Below are positions 1 to 9,636 of a DNA stretch of 64,000 bases, in pieces (the stretch's first letter is position 1; every line of letters begins with the position of its first letter). The notes beneath the pieces were generated by a model. The model did no database searches. It was not told the DNA's origin and saw nothing but the letters and a program-made list of their open reading frames with translations. Location: positions 3,969,001 through 4,033,000 of the forward strand of contig NZ_JAUSZH010000001.1 in the NCBI RefSeq assembly GCF_030817355.1. The letters are read 5' to 3'. The translations under genes were made by a program, and so were the position numbers. Source of the stretch: Streptomyces sp. V1I1. GTDB lineage: Bacteria; Actinomycetota; Actinomycetes; Streptomycetales; Streptomycetaceae.

Positions 1-1
1 T

Positions 2-703
2 CCTTTCGACGTCCGTCCTTTCCAGGAGGGCGTACGGGGTCTGCTGTACGAGGCCGTGATGTCCTTCTCCGGCACCGACTCCTACAAGACCGCGTGGAAC
101 ACCGTCAACGGAGCGGCCCACACCGCGGTCGAGCAGGCGCTGACCAGCGACAGCGGCGATTCGGTCAGCATCGATCTGACGCCCGTGATCGAGCAGGTGA
201 AGCAGCAGCTCAGCGCGGACGGGCTGCGGTTCGCGGACCAGATCCCGGTCGGGCGGACCCGGATCACGATCCTGGATTCCGACAAGCTCGGCGTCGCACG
301 CGAGATCTTCGACGGCCTGCAGATCGCGGGGGCGTGGCTGCCGATCGCGACTCTGATGGTGGCGGCGGCCGCGGTGCTCCTGGCCGTACGCAGAGGCCGC
401 GCCCTCATCGGCCTCGGCATCGCGCTCGCGGTGGGCGGTGTACTGCTCCGCATCGCGGTCACGCTCGGCCACGGCCTCGCCCTCGATGACCTCCCCGCGG
501 ACGTGGACCGCCCGGCGGCGAGCGCGGTCTACGACGCCCTGACGGCGAAGCTGCGCACGACGGCCTGGTGGGTGCTGGCGTCGGGCCTCGCCCTGGCGGC
601 GGCCGCGTGGCCGGCGCAGCGACGGGGGCGGCCCGAGCGGGGGAGTTCCGCCCCTGCACCCCGCCTCGACGTCACCGCAAAGGACGGACCCTTTCGTCGC
701 TGA
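2..703 (+). CDS. Integral membrane protein, 5'-truncated by window edge
   Basis: The reading frame is open to the first base of the window, so the N-terminus lies outside. About 233 residues are visible. A soluble, probably extracellular segment precedes three hydrophobic stretches: one starting LPIATLMVAAAAVLLAV, one around LIGLGIALAVGGVLL and one around WWVLASGLALAAAAW, followed by a short basic, Pro-rich cytoplasmic tail. An internal GTG/ATG at 56-61 could serve as a start, but coding continues upstream without a break, which favours a longer protein. No catalytic motif is seen and I do not recognise a function. Its last 32 bp overlap the convergent MBL gene. Confidence 0.75.
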   Translation, partial: PFDVRPFQEGVRGLLYEAVMSFSGTDSYKTAWNTVNGAAHTAVEQALTSDSGDSVSIDLTPVIEQVKQQLSADGLRFADQIPVGRTRITILDSDKLGVAREIFDGLQIAGAWLPIATLMVAAAAVLLAVRRGRALIGLGIALAVGGVLLRIAVTLGHGLALDDLPADVDRPAASAVYDALTAKLRTTAWWVLASGLALAAAAWPAQRRGRPERGSSAPAPRLDVTAKDGPFRR

Positions 704-1481
704 ACTGGGCGAACTCGTGCGCGTCGTGCGACGAGAAGATCCGGATCAGCCTGGGGTCCGCCCGGCGCAGTTCGCGCAGTCGTTCCAGCTGCATCAGCCG
801 CTCGCCGTGGTTGTCCGCCACCAGGCGCTGGTGGAGCGCCACCGAGCGGGGGCAGCGGGGGCGGCGCAGGTCCATCTCGCCGTGGAAGAAGTACGCGTCG
901 CCCGCGTGCAGCAGCCAGCGGTCCGGCTGTTGGACCGCCACCGCGCAGTGACCGCGGGTGTGGCCCGGCAGCGGGACCAGCAGGATGTCGGGGGAGCGCA
1001 GGACCCGGGCCGCGGCGAAGCCGTGCCAGTCGGAGTCCGCCGTGTCGTGGACGATCCAGCGCGGGCCGTGGGCCCACTGCGCGGTGACATAGCGGCTGGC
1101 GTCGAGGCGGGTGTCGCGGCGCATCGCCGCGCGGTACTCGTCCGCCATCACATGGACCCGCGCGTCCGGGAAGTCGGCCAGGCCGCCCGCGTGGTCCAGG
1201 TCGAGGTGGGTCAGCACGATGTCCTGGACGTCGTAGGGGTCGTAACCCAGCGCCCGGATCTGATGGACCGCCGTACGGGACAGATCCAGCGTCGGCCGCG
1301 CGGTCCGCCGGAAGAACGCCCCGAGCCGCCGCGGGTCCCGGACGTCCGCGGTGCCCAGGCCTGTGTCGACGAGGACGAGGCCGCTGCCCGTGACCACCAG
1401 CAGGCAGTGGGCGACCAGCGGGGCGCCGCCGACCGGGTGCATCGGGGCGCAGTCGAGATGATGAACGGTGGGCACAGACAT
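672..1481 (-). CDS. MBL-fold metallo-hydrolase (AHL-lactonase-like family)
   Basis: A 269-residue metallo-beta-lactamase-fold hydrolase. The metal-binding motif THLDLDHAGG is at residues 91-100, a second metal His lies in PGHTRGH near residue 175, and the metal-bridging Asp is in HAGDAYFF. This is the layout of N-acyl-homoserine-lactonase-like MBL proteins, but the substrate cannot be read from sequence. The start is 12 bp downstream of a tiny SnoaL-like remnant on the same strand, so the two are probably cotranscribed. The pair is divergent from a TetR gene, and TetR-type operators lie between them. The 3' end overlaps the neighbouring membrane-protein gene tail-to-tail. Confidence 0.88.
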   Translation of the reverse strand: MSVPTVHHLDCAPMHPVGGAPLVAHCLLVVTGSGLVLVDTGLGTADVRDPRRLGAFFRRTARPTLDLSRTAVHQIRALGYDPYDVQDIVLTHLDLDHAGGLADFPDARVHVMADEYRAAMRRDTRLDASRYVTAQWAHGPRWIVHDTADSDWHGFAAARVLRSPDILLVPLPGHTRGHCAVAVQQPDRWLLHAGDAYFFHGEMDLRRPRCPRSVALHQRLVADNHGERLMQLERLRELRRADPRLIRIFSSHDAHEFAQFSDERVRPLR

Positions 1482-1493
1482 GCCTGACTCCGC

Positions 1494-1661
1494 TTACGCG
1501 GGGAGGGGGAGAGGGAGGGACGGCGCGAGGCCGGGCCGGGCGAGGATGGCCGCGGTGTCGAAGTAGACACGTTCGCCGACCAGTTGCGGGGCGGACTCGA
1601 CGTGCCGGTTCTCGCTCGCCATGTGCTCGAGGACGAGAGCCTCGCGCGCTTCCTTCGTCAT
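1494..1661 (-). pseudogene. SnoaL/NTF2-like protein reduced by in-frame internal deletion
   Basis: This 55-codon frame begins MTKEAREALVLEHMASEN, which resembles the first helix of SnoaL-like/nuclear transport factor 2 family proteins. It then passes directly to GERVYFDTAAILARPGL, which resembles the last strand and helix of the same family. Normal members are about 120-140 residues; the central barrel is missing while the frame is kept. The likely reading is an internal deletion product that is still translated ahead of the MBL gene 12 bp downstream. Family assignment rests on recognition of the two ends only. It could instead be a small functional leader peptide. Confidence 0.6.
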
Positions 1662-1681
1662 TGTCCGGGCCCTCCAGGCCA

Positions 1682-1747
1682 GTAAGTCCCGTACTTACGC
1701 CGTAAGTAGGCGAAGTACGGGACCGAGGGAAGCACTTACGCTGTAAG
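1682..1747. promoter_or_regulatory. TetR-type operator cluster in divergent promoter
   Basis: A 17-bp palindrome TACTTACGCCGTAAGTA occupies 1692-1708; every base except the central one is symmetric. A second copy with the core CTTACGCTGTAAG is at 1735-1747, and a half-overlapping inverted pair GTAAGT...ACTTAC spans 1682-1698. The shared half-site CTTAC/GTAAG is typical of a TetR operator. The cluster lies between the TetR gene at 1798 and the SnoaL-remnant/MBL pair starting at 1661, so the simplest model is autoregulation plus repression of the divergent pair. Confidence 0.75.
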
Positions 1748-1797
1748 CCGTCAAGGAGTACGACAGGAGTCCGCGAAACCCACCCAGGAGCACCCCG

Positions 1798-2562
1798 ATG
1801 TCTGACGGAAGATCCCGTCAACACCCCACGGAGCGCGGCGGCGCATCGGCCCACAGGCCGTCCTCCTGCGAGCCGTCGCCGAGCGAGCCGTCGCCGAGCG
1901 AGCCGGCATGCCGCGAACCGCTGTCCCGCGAGCGGATCGTCGAGGCCGCACTCAGGATCATCGACGACGAGGGCGTGGACGCGCTCTCCATGCGCCGCCT
2001 CGCCGCCACCCTCGGCGTCCAGGCGATGTCGCTCTACAACCATGTGACCGGCAAGGCGGACGTCTTCGACGGGATCACTGAGTTCATCACCACGGACATG
2101 CAGCTGCCCAGGCGTACCGAGGGCGGCTGGGAGGACGGCATCCGCTCGGTCGCGTACGGATTCCGGCAGGCTTCGCTGCGTCACCCACGCGCCTGCGAAC
2201 TGGTCCTCACCCGCCAGCTCTCCTCCCCCGGCGCGCTCCCGGTCATCAACTGCTCCCTCGCCGTCCTGCTCGACCATGGCTTCGACGAGGCCGCCGCCGT
2301 GCATGCCCTGCGGCTGCTCATCGCCTTCCAGGTCGGCTCCCTGCTACGGGAGTTCCACTCGCCCTGCTTCAAGGGGGAGGAGGAGTCGGCGGTACGGGAG
2401 CGCAAAGCGCATCTCGAACGCTCGGGGCTCCCGGCGGTGGCGAAGCTCGCGCCGATGCTCGCGGTGATCGACCACGACGCGGAGTTCACCTTCGGCGTGG
2501 AGCTGCTGATCGACGCGCTCCGCGCATACGCTCCGCAGACGCAACAGACTGGCCGAGACTGA
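1798..2562 (+). CDS. TetR family transcriptional regulator
   Basis: A 254-residue TetR repressor. An unusual N-terminal extension of about 40 residues contains the near-repeat EPSPSEPSPSEP and is probably disordered. The TetR HTH follows at about residues 43-92, with SMRRLAATLGVQAMSLYNHV as turn and recognition helix. The remaining 160 residues form a helical ligand-binding domain. It is divergent from the MBL operon and has its probable operators just upstream at 1682-1747. A later in-frame start after the Ser/Pro extension is possible, but none is clearly better. Confidence 0.9.
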   Translation: MSDGRSRQHPTERGGASAHRPSSCEPSPSEPSPSEPACREPLSRERIVEAALRIIDDEGVDALSMRRLAATLGVQAMSLYNHVTGKADVFDGITEFITTDMQLPRRTEGGWEDGIRSVAYGFRQASLRHPRACELVLTRQLSSPGALPVINCSLAVLLDHGFDEAAAVHALRLLIAFQVGSLLREFHSPCFKGEEESAVRERKAHLERSGLPAVAKLAPMLAVIDHDAEFTFGVELLIDALRAYAPQTQQTGRD

Positions 2563-2635
2563 CGTCTTCATCACCGACGGACATCAGACGGACATCCAGC
2601 GACACCCAGCGACATCCCGCGGCTCGGAGGCCGGT

Positions 2636-3655
2636 ATGGACAGCGCCATCTCGACGGCGGCCCCGGCCGCCGTGCAGGACGCCGCCTTCCGCCCCTCCGG
2701 CGGCCGCCGCGCCGCCGCCTGGCTGGCCGGCCTGCTGCTCATCACGCCCAGCGTGGTCGCGGCCTGCCGCGCGGCGGACACCGACGGCATCACGCCCGTC
2801 CCCCAGCTGCTCGCGTTCCTGCCCTGGCTGCTGCTGCCCGCCGGGGCCGCCCTGCTGCTGGCCCTCCTCGCGCGGTGGCGCACCGGCATGGTCTGGGCCC
2901 TCGCCGTGCTCGCCGTCACCGGGTGGTTCGTCAAGCCGTACGACACCGGGCTCACCGACGATCCGCCCGGCCCGGTCGTCGCCCGCCTCGAAGTGCTCAC
3001 ATCGAACGTCGAGTTCGGCAACGCCACCAAGGGGCTGCTCGCCACCATCCGCCGCGAGCAGCCCGACCTGGTCTTCGTCGAGGAATGCGACCACACCTGC
3101 TCGGACGCGCTCGCGGCGGAGATCTCCCGCAGCGACTACCCGTACCGCAATGTCGTCGAGGGCTACTCGGCCTCCGGCTCGGCCATCCTCAGCAAGCACC
3201 CGCTACGCCCGGCCCCGGGGATCGACGCCACGCTCGCGATGCCGGGCTCGGTCGCCATGGTCGGCGACCGCCCGGTGAATCTGCAGCTCGCGCACCCCCT
3301 GCCGCCCATCCCCAGCGGGGTGGACGACTGGCAGCGGGAACTCGGCCTGGTGCGTACGTACGCCGCCGGAACCAAGGGGCGGCCGACCGTCATCGCCGGA
3401 GACTTCAACGCCACCCAGGACCACTCCGCCTTCCGCCGGCTGCTCGACGCGGGCGATCTGCGCGACAGCGCCACCCTCGCGGGCGCGGCCCGCACCCCGT
3501 CCTGGCCTGCGACGGTCCGCCGGCCGCTGGGCACCCAGATCGACCACGTACTGATCAGCGAGGACTTCTCGGTGCGCCGGGCACGCTTCCTGGATCTGGC
3601 GGACACCGACCACCGGTCGCTGCTGGTCGAGCTGGAACTGCACGACGTGCGCTGA
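2636..3655 (+). CDS. Membrane-anchored endonuclease/exonuclease/phosphatase family protein
   Basis: A 339-residue protein with an N-terminal membrane part (hydrophobic segments at about residues 28-45, 55-80 and 85-100) and a C-terminal EEP domain facing outside. EEP landmarks are LTSNVEFGN (metal-binding Asn), VFVEEC, AGDFNATQDHS and the terminal IDHVLISED ... DTDHRSLLVEL. These support a Mg-dependent phosphodiester or phosphate hydrolase; whether the substrate is nucleic acid, phospholipid or a sugar phosphate is not visible. The start follows a good AGGAG-like site. The upstream gap carries short direct repeats of GACATCC. Confidence 0.88.
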   Translation: MDSAISTAAPAAVQDAAFRPSGGRRAAAWLAGLLLITPSVVAACRAADTDGITPVPQLLAFLPWLLLPAGAALLLALLARWRTGMVWALAVLAVTGWFVKPYDTGLTDDPPGPVVARLEVLTSNVEFGNATKGLLATIRREQPDLVFVEECDHTCSDALAAEISRSDYPYRNVVEGYSASGSAILSKHPLRPAPGIDATLAMPGSVAMVGDRPVNLQLAHPLPPIPSGVDDWQRELGLVRTYAAGTKGRPTVIAGDFNATQDHSAFRRLLDAGDLRDSATLAGAARTPSWPATVRRPLGTQIDHVLISEDFSVRRARFLDLADTDHRSLLVELELHDVR

Positions 3656-3725
3656 CCGCCCGCCCGGGTAAGAGTGGGGTCGAGGTGGCCAGAGCAGGGG
3701 GGCCGTCCAGCAGGAGGCATTCCGG

Positions 3726-4670
3726 ATGCGCGCTGTCGCGGTCAAGGCGTTCAGGGCCGAGCCCGAGCTGATCGAGGTCCCCAAACCGGAGCCCGGCGAG
3801 GGCGAGGTGCTGGTGAAGGTCGAGTACGCGGCGCTCAACCCGTTCGACTGGCGGGCCGCCGACGGACTGCTCGAAGGCCGGGTCTCGCATGTGTTTCCGC
3901 TGGTCATGGGCTCGGACTTCGCGGGCAGGGTGGATGTGGTCGGCCCCGGCGAGAACCGCTTCCGGGTGGGCGACCAGGTCTTCGGCCAGGCGGGCCGGCC
4001 GCCGGTCGGCACCGGCACATACGCCGAGTACGTGACGATGCCGCAGGACGCGGCGATCGCGTTCGTGCCCGACGGGCTCCCGCTGAAGACGGCGGCCCTG
4101 CTGCCCACGGCCGGGATGAGCGCCGCGCAGCTCCTGGACGCGGCGGGCGTACGCGGCGGGCAGTCGCTGCTGGTCATCGGCGCGGCGGGCGGTGTCGGCA
4201 GCTATCTGACCCAACTGGCAGCCGACCGCGGCTGCCACGTCCTGGCGGCGGTGCGCGGCGACGAAGAGCACCGGATGTCCGCGCTCGGGGCGGCGGTCAC
4301 CCTCGACACCACGACGTGCGATCTGCCCTCCGCGGTACGGGACGCCTGCCCGGAGGGCGTCGACGCCCTGGTCGACCTGGTCTCGCCCGACTCCGACTCC
4401 TTCACCGCGAACGCCACCCTGGTGCGGCCCGGCGGCCACGCCCTCACCACCCGCTCCGCGGTGGACCCGGCGCGGCTCCCGGCCGGGGTCGAGGGCGTCG
4501 ACTTCCATCTCAAGGCCTCGTCCGCCCTGCTGGACACCCTGGCCGCGGCGGCCGCGGACGGCTCCCTCAACGCCCTGGTGGACGCCGCATACCCGCTGGA
4601 GAAGGCGCCGGAAGCGCTCGCGCAGAACCGGGCGGGCGGGGCCCGCGGCAAGACGGTCTTCGCACTCTGA
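3726..4670 (+). CDS. NADP-dependent MDR oxidoreductase (quinone-oxidoreductase-like)
   Basis: A 314-residue zinc-independent member of the medium-chain dehydrogenase/reductase family. The N-terminal GroES-like fold carries NPFDWRAADG and VMGSDFAGRV, and the nucleotide-binding Rossmann motif is VIGAAGGVGSYLTQLA near residues 158-173. No structural zinc cysteines are visible, consistent with quinone/enone reductases. The start follows a strong AGGAGG at 3713-3718. The physiological substrate is unknown. Confidence 0.87.
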   Translation: MRAVAVKAFRAEPELIEVPKPEPGEGEVLVKVEYAALNPFDWRAADGLLEGRVSHVFPLVMGSDFAGRVDVVGPGENRFRVGDQVFGQAGRPPVGTGTYAEYVTMPQDAAIAFVPDGLPLKTAALLPTAGMSAAQLLDAAGVRGGQSLLVIGAAGGVGSYLTQLAADRGCHVLAAVRGDEEHRMSALGAAVTLDTTTCDLPSAVRDACPEGVDALVDLVSPDSDSFTANATLVRPGGHALTTRSAVDPARLPAGVEGVDFHLKASSALLDTLAAAAADGSLNALVDAAYPLEKAPEALAQNRAGGARGKTVFAL

Positions 4671-4680
4671 ATTCGGACGC

Positions 4681-4746
4681 CGCGTTCGTACGCTGGGTTC
4701 GTAGGCCGCGTTCGTACTCCGGGTTCGTACGCCGCGTTCGTACTCC
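4681..4746. repeat. 26-bp tandem repeat, 2.6 copies
   Basis: The unit CGCGTTCGTAC-nCn-GGGTTCGTA-sGC occurs at 4681-4706 and 4707-4732, followed by a partial copy at 4733-4746. It fills almost the whole gap between the oxidoreductase stop and the DUF2630 gene. Each unit contains two GTTCGTA motifs, so it could bind a protein or be a slipped-strand expansion; no function is shown. Confidence 0.85.
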
Positions 4747-4762
4747 GAGAGCAGGTGTCGTC

Positions 4763-5008
4763 ATGGACAACGATCAGATACTCGGCAGCATCAACGATCT
4801 CGTCGCCGAGGAACGCGCCCTGCGGGAGCGGTCTTCCCAGCAGCACGGCCTCGACTCCGACGAACTCTCCCGGCTGCGCGCCCTCGAAGTCCAGCTCGAC
4901 CAGTGCTGGGACCTGCTGCGCCGGAGGCGCGCCAAGGCGGAGTTCGGAGAGGACCCGGACACGGCGAGGGTGCAGCCCGCCGACGAAGTGGAGGGCTACC
5001 TCGGCTGA
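4763..5008 (+). CDS. DUF2630 family protein
   Basis: A small 81-residue acidic/basic helical protein beginning MDNDQILGSINDLVAEER. The central pattern LSRLRALEVQLDQCWDLLRRRRAKAEFG and the ending EVEGYLG are characteristic of the actinobacterial DUF2630 family. No enzymatic motif is present; the heptad-like leucines suggest a helical hairpin or coiled coil. The start used here is the ATG 19 nt past the tandem repeat; a longer frame upstream is only a shadow. Confidence 0.88.
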   Translation: MDNDQILGSINDLVAEERALRERSSQQHGLDSDELSRLRALEVQLDQCWDLLRRRRAKAEFGEDPDTARVQPADEVEGYLG

Positions 5009-5068
5009 CCGTCCCGCCCTGCCGCCCCGCAGGGGAGTTGCGCGGGAGGGTGACTTCGAGGTCTTTTG

Positions 5069-7057
5069 ATGACCATGGGCGACGACACGGGCGGGGCTTC
5101 CTCCGGATCAGGGACACGAGCGGGACGGCTGTCCCCGCCCGAGTGGCTGCTCAAGGGCATGCGGCCGCAGACCGCGCCCGTCCCCTGGGCGGCCTGCGCC
5201 CGCGCCGCCGTCGCGCTGGCCGCACCGCTCGCGGTCGGGCTCGCCGCCGGGCAGCCCATGTACGGGGCGCTCGTGTCGATGGGCGCGCTGTCGGGCGTCA
5301 TCGGCGACACCGCCGACGCGTACCGCATGCGGATCTTCAATATCGCGGTCCCACAGCTCTTCGGCGCGGTCGGCGTCACGCTCGGCACGCTCGTCTACGG
5401 GGAGGGCTGGCTCGCGGTCGCCGCGCTGACCCTCGTCGCGCTGGTCTCCGGGATGATCTCGTCGATCGGCGCGGTGGCCTCCGTGGGCGGGCTGCTGCTC
5501 CTGCTCAACGCGGTGGTGGGCGCGGGGCTGCCGATGCCGGGACCGTGGTGGAAGGCACCGCTGCTGCTCACGCTCGGCGGGCTGTTCGTCCTCGTACTGA
5601 CGCTGCTGGCCTGGCCGTTGCGCGGCCGGATGCCGGAGCGGACCGCGGTCGCCGAGACGTATCGCAGTGTCGCCGACCTGCTGGGGGCGGCGGGCACGAC
5701 GGCGTACGACGAGAAGCGCCAGGCCGTCACGGAGTCCCTCAACACCTCCTACGACCTGATCCTCGCCCGGCGGGCTCGCGACCACGGGCGGCGCAGCCCG
5801 CTCGTACGGCTGCTCTCGCAGCTCAACGTGCTCATCCCGCTGGTCGAGGCGGCCGCGGCCGCGCATCTGCACGGGCGGGCCTCGCGACGGCCCGAAATCG
5901 CCGCGGCCGTAAGGGACTTGGCGGACGCGGTCGACCGGGGCGGCCGCGGCGATGCGCCCGACCTGGTACTGCCGGAGCCGGAGGGTCCCGCCGACCGCGC
6001 CGTGGAGAGCGCGCTGCGGCACGCCGCCGTCGTCGTGCACAAGGCCGACCCCGACCCCTACAACGTCGACGACCGGCTCGGCCGGCCCGCGGCCCTCCGC
6101 ATACGGGCCCGGCGCGCGGCCCGCAGCGTGCTGCTCTCCGAGCCCTCCTGGCGCTACGGGCTGCGGCTCGCGCTCTGCATCGGCCTCGCACAGGCACTGG
6201 TGTCACTGGTGCCGGTGTCGCGCTCGTACTGGGTCGCGCTCACCGTCACCTTCGTCCTCAAGCCGGACTTCGGCTCGGTCTTCTCCCGCGCGGTGCTGCG
6301 GGCGCTGGGCACCGCGGCGGGGCTGGTCGTCGCGGCGGCGGTGCTCGCGCAGGTGCCGCGCGGCTGGTGGGACGTGCCGGTGATGATGCTCCTCGCGGCG
6401 CTCATCCCCGCGTTCTCCGCGAAGGGGTACGCCTTTCAGACGGCGGCGATCACCCCGGTGATCCTGCTGCTCTCCGACGTCCTCAATCACCAGGGCTTCG
6501 ACCTGGTCCTGCCGCGCCTGGTGGACAGCCTCATCGGCTGCGCGATCGCGCTGGTCGCGGGCTATCTGCTCTGGCCGGAGAGCTGGCACACCCGGATCGG
6601 CGACCGGCTGGCGACGGCAGTGGAAGACGCGGCGCGCTACGTGGCGTGCGCGTTCGGCGCCGAGGCGGAGGACCAGGGGGAGCGGGTGCGCAGGCGGCGC
6701 CGGATCTACCGCGACCTGTCGTCGGTCCGGTCGGAGTTCCAGCGAGCCCTGACCGAACCGCCGCCGACGGGGACGCGGGCGGCGGCGTGGTGGCCGCTGG
6801 TCGTCGCCGTCGAACGCATCGTGGACGCGACGACGGCGGCGAGGGTCCGCGTCAACCACGGGGCGGAGCCGCCGACGCGGGCGGAGGTGGCGGCGGTCGA
6901 GCAGCAGCTGCACGAGCTGGCGGAGGGGCTGAGGGCGAGCGAGGTGCTGGTGGAGGTACGGGCGGAACTGGAGGGGGACGAGGAGGGGGTGCTGGGGGCG
7001 CTGCGCCAGGAGGTGAAGGCGGCGCGGGCGATCGCGTCACCGGGACGACCGGGGTGA
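5069..7057 (+). CDS. FUSC family (aromatic acid exporter-like) membrane protein
   Basis: A protein of about 662 residues with two membrane bundles separated and followed by cytoplasmic domains, the architecture of the FUSC/aromatic-acid exporter family. The first bundle (about residues 40-180) includes GAVGVTLGTLVYGEGW; the second (about 370-500) contains SRSYWVALTVTFVLKPDFGS, a strong family signature. The C-terminal 150 residues are charged and helical. The cargo is not known. ATG at 5069 is preferred over a TTG three bases earlier and an ATG two codons later. The stop leads directly into the tandem-repeat tract. Confidence 0.88.
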   Translation: MTMGDDTGGASSGSGTRAGRLSPPEWLLKGMRPQTAPVPWAACARAAVALAAPLAVGLAAGQPMYGALVSMGALSGVIGDTADAYRMRIFNIAVPQLFGAVGVTLGTLVYGEGWLAVAALTLVALVSGMISSIGAVASVGGLLLLLNAVVGAGLPMPGPWWKAPLLLTLGGLFVLVLTLLAWPLRGRMPERTAVAETYRSVADLLGAAGTTAYDEKRQAVTESLNTSYDLILARRARDHGRRSPLVRLLSQLNVLIPLVEAAAAAHLHGRASRRPEIAAAVRDLADAVDRGGRGDAPDLVLPEPEGPADRAVESALRHAAVVVHKADPDPYNVDDRLGRPAALRIRARRAARSVLLSEPSWRYGLRLALCIGLAQALVSLVPVSRSYWVALTVTFVLKPDFGSVFSRAVLRALGTAAGLVVAAAVLAQVPRGWWDVPVMMLLAALIPAFSAKGYAFQTAAITPVILLLSDVLNHQGFDLVLPRLVDSLIGCAIALVAGYLLWPESWHTRIGDRLATAVEDAARYVACAFGAEAEDQGERVRRRRRIYRDLSSVRSEFQRALTEPPPTGTRAAAWWPLVVAVERIVDATTAARVRVNHGAEPPTRAEVAAVEQQLHELAEGLRASEVLVEVRAELEGDEEGVLGALRQEVKAARAIASPGRPG

Positions 7058-7400
7058 CCGGGTCGGTCAGGGTGACCGGGCAGGTCGGGATCACCCAGGT
7101 CGGTCAGGGTGACCGGGCAGGTCGGGATCACCCAGGCAGGTCGGGATCACCCGGGTCGGTCGGGGTGACCGGGTAGGTCGCGGTGACCGCAGGTCGGGAT
7201 CGCCCGGGTCGGTCGGGGTGACCGGGCAGGTCGCGGTGACCGGGTCGGTCGGGGTGACCGGGCAGGTCGCGGTGACCGGGTCGGTCGGGGTGACCGGGCA
7301 GGTCGGGATCACCCAGGTCGGTCAGGGTGACCGGGCAGGTCGCGGTGACCGCAGGCCGGGATCGCCCGGGTCGGTCGGATCACCTGGGCGGTCGGAGTGA
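7058..7400. repeat. GTGACC/GGTCGG tandem-repeat tract (about 36-bp period)
   Basis: About 340 bp made almost entirely of variants of GGGTCGGTCGGGGTGACC followed by GGGCAGGTCGCGGTGACC. The clearest copies, at about 7196-7305, repeat every 36 bp; flanking copies are rearranged and some replace GTGACC by ATCACCC. GGTGACC/GGTCACC makes the units partly self-complementary. Because 36 is a multiple of three, the frame encodes repeated VTGQV/VTGSV peptides, but no start or domain supports a real gene. It is the only content between the FUSC gene and the amine-oxidase pseudogene besides about 80 bp of unremarkable sequence. Confidence 0.9.
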
Positions 7401-7480
7401 CGGGGGGCGTTCGCGGCGCCGGGGCGGCCGAACCCACCGGGCGTAGCGGGAGGCACGGCCGTCACGGCGGGCGTGGCCGA

Positions 7481-8842
<1,362 letters not shown>

Positions 8843-8998
8843 TCACCTCCGGGGCAGCGTTCCCGCCCGCGTGACCCGTCGCGCCCGGCGGGTCACCCAC
8901 CCGAGGAGGATCAGAACCCGTCCGAGGGAGCCACCGGGCCCCGGATGGCCCCGCCCGCCCGGCCGGACCGCACCGGCCCCGTCAGGGCCCGCACCGAC

Positions 8999-9028
8999 CC
9001 CGTCAGGTCCCGTCAGGCCCCGTCAGGT
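8999..9028. repeat. 10-bp direct repeat around the S4-protein stop codon
   Basis: CCCGTCAGG is repeated at 8999, 9009 and 9019, with a further copy at 8978. The repeat covers the last codons and stop of the S4-domain gene, so copy-number change would alter its C-terminus slightly. Confidence 0.6.
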
Positions 9029-9410
9029 TCCCGCGCTGGAGGCGCTCCAGCTCTCGCCTGTCCCTCTTCGTCGGGCGGCCCGCCCCCCGTTCCCGGACCG
9101 CCACCGGGGCCGTGAACTCCCTCGGCGGAGGCGGCGGGCTGTTGTCCACGTAGCACTGGGTCGCCACCGGTGGGCCCACCCGTTTGCGGACGATCCTGGA
9201 GACGACCACCAGGCGTTCACGGCCCGCGTGGAACAGCCGCACCTGGTCCCCCGCCCGCAGCGTGTGCGCCGGCTTGACCCGTTCGCCGTTCACGCGGACA
9301 TGTCCCGCCCGGCAGGCCGACGCCGCCTGCGAGCGGGTCTTTGTCAGCCGGACCGACCAGATCCATGCGTCGACCCGTACGGTCCCCTGGTCCGAAACCT
9401 CTGCAGCCAT
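9003..9410 (-). CDS. RNA-binding S4 domain protein (Hsp15-like)
   Basis: A 135-residue protein with an N-terminal S4 RNA-binding domain: VRVDAWIWSVRLTKTRSQAA, then GHVRVNGERVKPAHTLRAGD at about residues 30-55. The basic C-terminal tail contains GRPTKRDRRELERL, typical of actinobacterial relatives of the ribosome-associated heat shock protein Hsp15 (HslR). Hsp15 binds stalled 50S subunits carrying nascent chains; that role is inferred here from family. It appears monocistronic. Confidence 0.9.
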   Translation of the reverse strand: MAAEVSDQGTVRVDAWIWSVRLTKTRSQAASACRAGHVRVNGERVKPAHTLRAGDQVRLFHAGRERLVVVSRIVRKRVGPPVATQCYVDNSPPPPPREFTAPVAVRERGAGRPTKRDRRELERLQRGNLTGPDGT

Positions 9411-9636
9411 AACACCGACTCTACGATTCGACCGCCGCCGAGGCGCAAGGACGCAAGGATCAGCGCCCAGGGCGCCCCCGCCCCACTGCCCTCACCCCGC
9501 CGACGTTCATCCGACTACGATGCGCACGTTCTCCCTTTACGGAGGCCTTCACTCCGCAGCGGGCGTTCGTTTCTGAGATGCCGGCATATGTCGTGCGGCA
9601 CAAGGGCATTCAGCACCACGGCGTTCGGAGAATCCC

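Noticed and set aside
529..2304. A 591-codon minus-strand frame over MBL and TetR genes
   Set aside because: Arg/Gly/Pro-rich shadow; the MBL frame has metal motifs and the TetR frame an HTH, so this one is not real.
7058..7400. CRISPR array
   Set aside because: Units are contiguous with no unique spacers and no cas genes nearby.
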